Under the pieces are notes generated by a model that saw only the letters and a program-made list of their open reading frames with translations, was not told the DNA's origin and searched no databases. This document shows, in pieces, positions 58,108 through 64,000 of a stretch of DNA of 64,000 bases (positions within the stretch are counted from its first letter, which is position 1; each line of letters starts with the position of its first letter). The position numbers and the translations under genes were made by a program. The stretch spans positions 1 to 64,000 of the forward strand of contig JAFLDE010000006.1 in assembly GCA_017302655.1 (NCBI GenBank), in the 5' to 3' direction. The stretch is from Burkholderiales bacterium. GTDB taxonomy: Bacteria; Pseudomonadota; Gammaproteobacteria; Burkholderiales; Burkholderiaceae_C.

Positions 58108-58825
58108 AACATTCTCCAGGTTGCTCTGGAGAAAGGTAGACAGCTTGTTTATTCCGGTCTAAAAAAGCAACGAGCTCGCCAGATACTGAGATTTATCGGT
58201 TCAATCGGAATTCTGAAAAAATTCCCTTCTAGTCAATGACTTGGCGCGCCTAAAAATCAGCCCACCAAAGTGGGTTGCACTGGAAAAAGAAAAATTCTCC
58301 AACCTCGCGATGATGACCGCCATGTCAGGCGAGTTTTTCCGCCAATCTCTGTGGCAGTGGCGCCATTCGATAGGCGAGGTGCCCCGATATCTCCGAGCAA
58401 AGCCGAGCTTCACTCAAAAATCTTGAAAACATACACATCTTGAATTCTGTTATGGATGTCCATACAGTGCATCAAAAGTGCAAGCACTCAGGATGGGCAG
58501 CAGATGAACAAAGCCGACGGAAGCCGCCGACGGACCACAGGGCGCCGACTCGCTCTGCCCATTAGGCGAGGGCAATCCATGGAGCACGCTCTGCCATGTG
58601 ATGTGACCCACCTGGGCGGTGGCATTCGAAGAGCGGTTCGCATTGGGCCGCTGCTTCGACATGGAGCAGCGTGGTGTTGCCAGGAGGTGACCCGCTGAAC
58701 ACCACCACCAAGGCCGCATAGGCAGTCTCAATCACCCAATGCTGTCTGTGCCCCATCGCGGGCGCACAGCCAACCCGTTCCCCGTTGAATTGCAGCTCGG
58801 AAGCGCCGAGCGCAAGGGCGAAGCC
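58108..58825. other. Intergenic stretch, no convincing gene
   Basis: 718 bp between divergent cargo genes. The part from 58108 to about 58450 is clearly more AT-rich than the surroundings and may hold promoters for both directions. Short frames here (for example 58201-58413 minus, 58456-58698 plus) lack recognisable motifs or ribosome-binding sites. Confidence 0.5.
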
Positions 58826-59341
58826 ATGTCATCAGGAACTCTTATCTTTCTCGACTTTGACGACGTCATCTGTCTGAACTCACCCTATGGAGCCTATGAC
58901 GTCCTCGCCCCCGACCCACCTAAGGACCTCTGGTCCCGGCTCTTTCACACGCCGGCCGTCAAGACTCTCGAGCTCATCCTGTGCGAGTTCGACGCCAAGG
59001 TCGTCATCACAACCAGCTGGCTTCGCTTCCTAGAGCGGGTTGCCATGGAGCAGCTCTTTGGGAAGTGCGGGCTGGAGTTCATTGCCCAGCGTTTGCATGA
59101 CGCTTGGGAGGCGCCTGCGGTACACAACAAGTCGAGGCGTCAGGTCATCGAAGCTTGGCTACAGCAGCACCATCGCGGAGAGCCATTCGTTGTGCTTGAC
59201 GACGCGTTGAGCGGGACCGGTCTCCCAGGCTCTCGTTGGCACAAGCAAGGCCGAGTCGTTTTGTGCAAGGTCGGCGAGGGGTTGCATGGCGGGCACGTCG
59301 CCCAAGTGCGGCGGGCTTTGAGCAAGCCAGCCCCGAGGTAA
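58826..59341 (+). CDS. HAD-like phosphatase domain protein (cargo)
   Basis: A 171-residue protein. The HAD motif I is IFLDFDDVICLN (nucleophile and second Asp), motif II is KVVITTSWLRFL, and motif III/IV is in PFVVLDDALSG. This matches the HAD domain described in Swiss-Army-Knife RNA-repair-type proteins, but as a stand-alone unit. The start at 58826 was chosen because it is just ahead of motif I; the frame is open to 58739. Function in the element is unknown, perhaps RNA repair or antiphage. It is followed 2 bp later by a tiny ORF. Confidence 0.75.
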   Translation: MSSGTLIFLDFDDVICLNSPYGAYDVLAPDPPKDLWSRLFHTPAVKTLELILCEFDAKVVITTSWLRFLERVAMEQLFGKCGLEFIAQRLHDAWEAPAVHNKSRRQVIEAWLQQHHRGEPFVVLDDALSGTGLPGSRWHKQGRVVLCKVGEGLHGGHVAQVRRALSKPAPR

Positions 59342-59343
59342 CG

Positions 59344-59463
59344 ATGAAGACCCTCGCCACGGATGCATGCGCCGGCGTCGGCTACCGGTGCCAGCCAGGA
59401 GCCTATGCGGCTCGGCACTTCACCGAGCTACCGAAGCGACAGATGCGGGAAGTAGCGCGATGA
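59344..59463 (+). CDS. 39-residue small protein (cargo)
   Basis: A very short ORF with a strong ribosome-binding site (GAGGT, 5 nt before the ATG). Its start is 2 bp after the HAD stop and its end overlaps the next gene as ATGA. The peptide begins MKTLATDACAGVGYRCQPGA. The packing suggests it is translated, but no family is recognised. It could be only a coupling leader for the next gene. Confidence 0.5.
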   Translation: MKTLATDACAGVGYRCQPGAYAARHFTELPKRQMREVAR

Positions 59464-60137
59464 GTCTCTATCCAGAACGTTGCATCCTCACCTTGAGCGA
59501 GAAGCCCGATGAGCCAGGGCGCGTTCAGGGCGTCCTGGGCCTGGATGCCAGCGGGGTGACCGCCGAATGCACACTGGTCGCGCAAGGTTACGGCGGGCAG
59601 CCCCGAGCCTTCCTGCTTCGGGACTACCCAATCTGCATCGAGCCACTCTCAGCCTTGTTGCTACGGCTGTTGGCGCTGGAGCGAGGAGGGCATCAGCTCC
59701 CCCTATCTGGCAACGTCTCCAGCTATGCGAGCCTGAGCGTTTACCGTGGGCCGACCGTCAACGAATCCAGTTTGATTGAACACCTGGTCGCTCGCAGCGT
59801 GCCCTTAACCGAGGAGCTTTCACTGCTCCAGGTGGAATTCGCGGATGAGCTCGACGAGCGGTCTACTTCGGTTCTTGTGAAAGCTCATCGTTCGCCCTGG
59901 GGGCTCCTCGAGCGCGCAGTCTCACGGCTCTGGTGGGCGGGAGGACCGCCCCCGGAGCTCTTTCCGCTAAACCATGTGCCGGTTCAGGCCCACCAAGGCG
60001 TTGCACTGGTCCGGCAGGCCGACATCCCGGTCTTTGCCCGCCTTCGTTTTGTTCACCAACTGGGCGGCTTCCGAGGTCCGAGCCATGACGCGTTCTTCGC
60101 TGACGACTGGCATCGCTTCCTGGCGTCGCTGACTTAG
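59460..60137 (+). CDS. Uncharacterised cargo protein
   Basis: A 225-residue protein starting MSLYPERCILTLSEKPDEPG at 59460, coupled to the small ORF by ATGA. No known domain is recognised. It has a likely beta-rich first half (RVQGVLGLDASGVTAECTLV), a conserved-looking LLRLLALERGGHQLPLSGN, and an aromatic C-terminus (DWHRFLASLT). It is the last gene of the HAD operon and converges with tniQ, 59 bp apart. Confidence 0.6.
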   Translation: MSLYPERCILTLSEKPDEPGRVQGVLGLDASGVTAECTLVAQGYGGQPRAFLLRDYPICIEPLSALLLRLLALERGGHQLPLSGNVSSYASLSVYRGPTVNESSLIEHLVARSVPLTEELSLLQVEFADELDERSTSVLVKAHRSPWGLLERAVSRLWWAGGPPPELFPLNHVPVQAHQGVALVRQADIPVFARLRFVHQLGGFRGPSHDAFFADDWHRFLASLT

Positions 60138-60196
60138 CTGATGCCAAGCGTAGCGATGCAAAAGAGGGCGTCGTGACTTGGGCTGCGTGAGGTCGC

Positions 60197-61528
60197 CTAG
60201 GAGTCGTCGCCCCTGTTGTTCATCCCCGATAGCTCCCTTTCCGCCCAAGATTTCGGACGTTTTTGCCTGCCTTCGGCGATGGCCCTCATGCGGTTGGCGT
60301 GAGCTTCGCGCCCGCCCGACTTGCGCGCTGACGCATCCGAGGCCTTGAACGCCTGAACCGCAGCTTCAGTCAACGGCAGCTTCCCCCGTGCGTGGCGGAA
60401 CATTTCCCATTGCCCCATGTCTCGCAGCAGGCTTTGTGTGCTGGTGACGCGCCGGAGTAGGAGGAGTCGCTCCGTTTCCCGGTGCACCACCGATGCAAGC
60501 GACGCGTCCAACGTGTCGTAGTCCCTGACTTTCTTGCCGGGCTTTTTGTAATGGAACGGTGATGCTTGAGCAATCTCTGGTGCGTATTGAAACAGTGCCC
60601 TCAGAAGCAGGTGCTTCACTGGAGAGAAAGTTGCGCTGGCAACGCTGCGCACCATGGCTCCGGGCCATACCTGGCAGCATCCCTCAAAGGCGCAGTTCAG
60701 TTCCTGCAGGTAGGGCGTACCGAACAGGGTCCTCATGTCGTGGGCAAGGCGTGCGCCGGCGACTATCTGGCTCGACTTCACATAGCCCAGCCGCAGTGCC
60801 TCATCGCGATACGCATGGAACCAGTCGAACTGATGCCTCCAACTCTCTGACAGCAATTCTCCCGTTGACGCGGCGAGGTGGTACTTCAAGTTCGGAGGGC
60901 AGCTCGTCGGCTCGAGCTGCCCCTGCAGAGAGGTCGCCGCAACTCTCAATCGCTTGCCAACTGAAATGCCGCTTCTAGAGCGCGCAAAGATGGACAGCTC
61001 ATGCGGGAGAGGGAGGTTTAGCTGCTGCGACAGAGTCCGAGGTTGCCACGGGCAGCTATGAAGCTGCGCGGCGTGCTTGACGCAAAGGTGGACGGCGGGC
61101 AGGCAATGAGTACGGCGCCAATAACTCTCACCATAGGCAGCGACGTCCTCCTTTGCGCAGTCCGGGCAGAACCGCAGCCTGGCAACCCCTTGAGTAGCGG
61201 AGCGTGCGAGTGCGCCAAGTGAAATCCGACCCGCATCTCCTGCAGATAGCGCCTTGGCCTCGTGCATCGCGACCTGCTCAGGGCTCATGAACGCAACGGC
61301 GTACGGAAACGCGGTGTGTTCCCAAAGCAGCTGGCTCGGGGTTTGGCTGGTTACCTCGGTAAGCGCATCCAGGCCCGTTGGAATGAACATCGACTGATGG
61401 CTCCGCTCCCGGCCCAGCGCCCGCATCAGAAGACGTTTTGGCGGGAGGCCGGTGTGGATGGCGCCCCGAATGAAGATGCTGCCAATGAGCTCATCCGGAT
61501 ACGCGTGCGGCAACCTCAAGCCAGGCAA
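60197..61528 (-). CDS. TniQ/TnsD-like target-selection protein
   Basis: A 443-residue protein. The N-terminal PDELIGSIFIRGAIHTGLPP is the TniQ start. The zinc-finger region is RLRFCPDCAKEDVAAYGESY (CPxC) followed by HLCVKHAAQLHSCPW. A TnsD-type helical C-terminal half follows (HLLLRALFQYAPEI). It is longer than TniQ of Tn402-type elements and slightly shorter than TnsD of Tn7. It should recognise the attachment site, here presumably comEC. It overlaps the tnsC stop by 13 bp. Confidence 0.88.
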   Translation of the reverse strand: MPGLRLPHAYPDELIGSIFIRGAIHTGLPPKRLLMRALGRERSHQSMFIPTGLDALTEVTSQTPSQLLWEHTAFPYAVAFMSPEQVAMHEAKALSAGDAGRISLGALARSATQGVARLRFCPDCAKEDVAAYGESYWRRTHCLPAVHLCVKHAAQLHSCPWQPRTLSQQLNLPLPHELSIFARSRSGISVGKRLRVAATSLQGQLEPTSCPPNLKYHLAASTGELLSESWRHQFDWFHAYRDEALRLGYVKSSQIVAGARLAHDMRTLFGTPYLQELNCAFEGCCQVWPGAMVRSVASATFSPVKHLLLRALFQYAPEIAQASPFHYKKPGKKVRDYDTLDASLASVVHRETERLLLLRRVTSTQSLLRDMGQWEMFRHARGKLPLTEAAVQAFKASDASARKSGGREAHANRMRAIAEGRQKRPKSWAERELSGMNNRGDDS

Positions 61529-63207
61529 ATGACGTCCTCCACCTCGGGGACCATCTCAAGCTGTAGCAACTGCTCCACGATGGGCGTCTTGCGTTCGAAG
61601 GCGAGAACGATGGCGTTTCGGAAGTCGTCGGGTTGAGCCTCAAGTCCCTCGTAGGACGGAGCCTTCTCTTGCACATCGCCCCTGGCTGGGCGCTTTGGAC
61701 TTGAGGCAGCTCGAGGAGGCGTTGCCTTTCGAACCAACTGGCTTGCCGCATCGAGCATGTTCTTGGCAGTGCCCTCATCCGCCACGCGATGCGCCAAGTT
61801 CATCGCGTCCGCCTCGTCTAACCCCAAAGCCGATGCAGCCACCGCCAACCTAGGCACGAAGTCGGGACTTCCCGGGCGGACGGATGCTGCGCGGCTGCGC
61901 TTGGCTCGCATCTGAATGGCAGATTGCTCAATGAGGCTAGCGGTGTCCGGCAGCGCCAGGTCTTGGAACCGCTCAAGCGCAGCGGGGTCCCTCCGCCGAT
62001 ACGCATCAATCATCGGGTGGAGCAACTTGAACTGCTCCGCGTAGACCATGTGCAGAAGCTGCTCGGTCAACGTCTCGGACTTCTCCACGATGGCCCGAGC
62101 CTGTGCGCAGATGAGCAGCTTTATCGCGAGGTCGATGATTCCCTGGGTGTAGTCGTAGATGACATCCAGGATGCGCTCGGTCAGCGGAACGGGATTGCGA
62201 ACCCAGCTGTAGTTCCAGAGCGCGGTAATCAAGTCGACCCACTCTCCATCGCAGCGGGTCAAGTTGCCCTCGTTGTCGCCGCTGGTCTCAACTTGGTGGT
62301 CGTACCTCGGCAGAGGGCCCCAATCGCCGAGCATGAGATTCATCGCGCGACGGCTTTGCCGGAGGTCTAGACCCAGGACCTTGTTCGCTTTGGGGGTGCC
62401 AATGTAGAGAACCGGCGTCCTGGACTTGTTGACCAGTGTGGTGAGCTCAGTCATCACAACTTGGTCCGACTTCCGGGAGTTCGCGGCGTTCTGTACCTCG
62501 TCAGGAATGAGCAGGCCAACGCAGTGCTTGTTCAGAAGGCGCCGAACTGAGGACTGCAGCGCCGCCTCAGAAGGTCGAGCCTTCAGAACGTAGTCCTCGT
62601 AGTAGGTGTTGTCTGGAACCAGCTCGGCGATGGCTTCAATGATGCTGATGAGCAGGGCCTTGACCCCTCCGCCATCGCTTGGCATCTCGAAGTGAAGCCA
62701 GGTGATTTGGTAGATGTCGAGTTCCGGGTGGTAGATGACTTGCGGATAGCGGGCGAGTACGCGCTGGACCGTGGTCGTTTTGCCCATCCCGGACACGTTT
62801 ACGAGTGCTTGGGAAAGCTTCGGCGTCAGCGTTGCGTGAGACTGGCGGAAAGGCAGGCCAGCCTTCGCGGCTTGCTCGTCGCGTTGAATCTCGTGATACA
62901 CGCTGATGTGGCCCGCTGTCATCGGCTCCCGGCCGACGTACCCCTCGCGCATCATTGAATCCAGCGCATGACCGAGTTGGATGTGAGAGGTCAAGGGCAC
63001 CATCACGTTCGTGAGGCTCAAAAGCTCACGCAACCGGTCCGCGTCCTCCCATTCACGGGCAGCTTTGTCGAAGCTCGGCAAATAGACCAGCGTTCGATAG
63101 AGCTCCTCATCGGTAAGCGGAGGGGGCAAGGCTTCAATGAGCTTGTTGCCTCGGTAGCGGGGTTGCTTCTGGTTGGTGTCGTAAACAGCGATGGTTGGGC
63201 TGGGCAT
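61516..63207 (-). CDS. tnsC: TnsC-like AAA+ ATPase
   Basis: A 563-residue ATPase. Walker A is NVSGMGKTTTVQRVL (about residues 137-150) and Walker B is GLLIPDEVQNA. A sensor region VLYIGTPKANKVL follows. The N-terminus has TSHIQLGHALDSMMREGYVG, typical of TnsC, and there is a long C-terminal tail with a Lys/Arg/Pro-rich portion. TnsC links the target-selector (TniQ/TnsD or TnsE) to the TnsB transposase. It is similar in length to Tn7 TnsC (555). Confidence 0.92.
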   Translation of the reverse strand: MPSPTIAVYDTNQKQPRYRGNKLIEALPPPLTDEELYRTLVYLPSFDKAAREWEDADRLRELLSLTNVMVPLTSHIQLGHALDSMMREGYVGREPMTAGHISVYHEIQRDEQAAKAGLPFRQSHATLTPKLSQALVNVSGMGKTTTVQRVLARYPQVIYHPELDIYQITWLHFEMPSDGGGVKALLISIIEAIAELVPDNTYYEDYVLKARPSEAALQSSVRRLLNKHCVGLLIPDEVQNAANSRKSDQVVMTELTTLVNKSRTPVLYIGTPKANKVLGLDLRQSRRAMNLMLGDWGPLPRYDHQVETSGDNEGNLTRCDGEWVDLITALWNYSWVRNPVPLTERILDVIYDYTQGIIDLAIKLLICAQARAIVEKSETLTEQLLHMVYAEQFKLLHPMIDAYRRRDPAALERFQDLALPDTASLIEQSAIQMRAKRSRAASVRPGSPDFVPRLAVAASALGLDEADAMNLAHRVADEGTAKNMLDAASQLVRKATPPRAASSPKRPARGDVQEKAPSYEGLEAQPDDFRNAIVLAFERKTPIVEQLLQLEMVPEVEDVICLA

Positions 63208-63279
63208 GTCGGGGTTCTGTTCTTGAGGTCGCGTGGAGCGTCAGTCGATTTCTGGAGTGCGGAGCGTTAGTTCGGGTGC

Positions 63280-64000
63280 TCATCCAACCAAGCTGCGTCG
63301 GAGCTCAGCAAGTCGCTGACTCAGTGGTGCTTGTTTTGACGCGCCACCGAGGGCGGTCGCGTATGGACGCACGGCGGTTTGCGCTACATCCGGCAAACCG
63401 GAATGAGTCGAGCAATCGATGGCCACAGCGTCACGTCCAGCCACGGGGCCAGGCTTCGCATTCAGCGGGATGACCTTTGCGCCGCGTTCTGCAGGGCGAG
63501 CTTTCGCGACGCTGGTCGCCTTTGCTTGGGCTTCAGGAGCAGCATCGTTCGTGCGACGAACACCCGCAGTGCTTTGCCGCTCAGCGCGGAGCTCAGCCTT
63601 GCGGGTCGGCGCGGTGTCAGCGCGACGACTCGTGCGAGACATACCCTTCGTTTGCTCAGCGACTTGCCGTACGGCCTCTTCTCGTGTTGGCGCGGTGCGA
63701 AGTTCGTACTCGAAATGCGCTTGCCGCTTGTCATCGGAACTCGCATAGACGAGGGAGCGGACGCGTGAGAAGTGGTCCTTGACCTCCTTCTGGCTGAGGC
63801 CGACGAACATGACGCTGTCGCCGGTCAACTTTGCTACGAAAGATTCACCGCTGCCATCGGGCGCGTAAACGATGATTTCATCTACGAGGCGGTAGTCGAA
63901 TGCGACCTCCAACTTCTGCCGACGACGGCGGCCTTCTACGAGCCAGCCGCGCTTTGTGGCTTCAGGGCAGGAGTAGTACATCCCCTCGAAGAAGATGCCA
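63280..64000 (-). CDS. tnsB: TnsB-like transposase, C-terminal part (runs off the window)
   Basis: 240 residues of the C-terminus are in view and the frame is open to the last base. Upstream codons read GIFFEGMYYSCPEA, typical of the small barrel domain after the DDE core of TnsB/Mu-type transposases. KLEVAFDYRLVDEIIVYAPD follows. The tail is Arg/Ala/Pro-rich and basic. The DDE catalytic domain lies beyond 64000. The gap to tnsC is 72 bp. Confidence 0.85.
   Translation of the reverse strand, partial: GIFFEGMYYSCPEATKRGWLVEGRRRRQKLEVAFDYRLVDEIIVYAPDGSGESFVAKLTGDSVMFVGLSQKEVKDHFSRVRSLVYASSDDKRQAHFEYELRTAPTREEAVRQVAEQTKGMSRTSRRADTAPTRKAELRAERQSTAGVRRTNDAAPEAQAKATSVAKARPAERGAKVIPLNAKPGPVAGRDAVAIDCSTHSGLPDVAQTAVRPYATALGGASKQAPLSQRLAELRRSLVG

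Larger units (their letters stand above)
51764..64000. mobile_element. Tn7-like transposon (left end to window edge, incomplete)
   Basis: The element starts with TGT at 51764 inside comEC and continues past base 64000. Its transposition genes (tnsB partial, tnsC, tniQ/tnsD-like) read leftwards from the far right, as the tns operon of Tn7 reads inward from its right end. The end in view is therefore the left end, and cargo fills 52-60 kb. A tnsA gene and the right end would lie outside the window. The five bases before the TGT (GTGGG) are a candidate target duplication. No Cas genes are seen, so this is not a visible CRISPR-associated transposon. Confidence 0.85.

Noticed and set aside
58456..58698. 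80-codon plus-strand frame in the AT-rich cargo gap
   Set aside because: No ribosome-binding site, no motif, and overlaps equally open frames on the other strand.
51764..64000. Possible CRISPR-associated (CAST) transposon
   Set aside because: No Cas genes or repeat-spacer array in the visible cargo; the TniQ-like protein is long and TnsD-like rather than the short CAST TniQ.

Overview
The window looks like a chromosomal segment of a GC-rich betaproteobacterium, most likely Burkholderiales of the Rubrivivax/Leptothrix/Roseateles type. The reasons are PEP-CTERM proteins with a PrsT-type TPR protein, the ETF:ubiquinone oxidoreductase and SDR gene styles, Pseudomonas-type arginine genes and high-GC codon use. 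The genus is not determined. No rRNA, tRNA or CRISPR array was recognised.

1-19.7 kb is a glucan locus. A leftward chain, malK-malE-malF-malG, has ATGA overlaps at every junction. It is followed, after a ~550-bp giant inverted repeat, by two exported GH13 alpha-amylase-type enzymes and a DUF457-type membrane protein. Divergently, glgP-glgB-glgX-malQ form a rightward operon. The two operons share a regulatory gap with two 15-bp operator-like palindromes (TGTAGT-N3-ACTACA type). Together they would hydrolyse external alpha-glucan, import maltodextrin, and store or mobilise glycogen.

19.7-30 kb holds two PEP-CTERM proteins, the housekeeping run ribF-ileS-lspA, a soluble histidine kinase, and prsT of the exosortase system. 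A good sigma-54 (-24/-12) promoter lies in front of the second PEP-CTERM gene. 30-37.7 kb is mostly conserved housekeeping: a retropepsin-like protease, yajQ, murB, a ZntB-like transporter, ETF-QO, an SDR, a YceH protein and a cysteine-desulfhydrase-like PLP enzyme.

37.7-49.8 kb is a probable cyanophycin/arginine utilisation locus. Two paralogous TonB-dependent receptors are divergent from a tightly packed operon. That operon encodes an exported cyanophycinase, an M14 aspartoacylase-like hydrolase (candidate beta-Asp-Arg dipeptidase), an AotP-type ABC ATPase, an ArgR-like AraC regulator (apparently started at ATA), arginine N-succinyltransferase alpha and a shortened beta subunit, and a DUF2024 protein.

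49.9-51.76 kb has dsbB, a RidA-family gene and the first 267 codons of comEC. comEC is cut at about 51764 by a Tn7-like transposon that runs beyond the right edge. In view are its probable left end, tnsB (partial), tnsC and a tniQ/tnsD-like gene, plus cargo: a three-gene restriction-like set including an HNH endonuclease, a TerB-like/BRCT protein, a small antitoxin-like ORF with a broken downstream frame, a HAD-phosphatase operon, and a protein that appears to join a TnsE-like N-terminal part to an IS5-type (DUF4096-like) DNA-binding tail. This last protein and the comEC insertion are the most novel features of the window.
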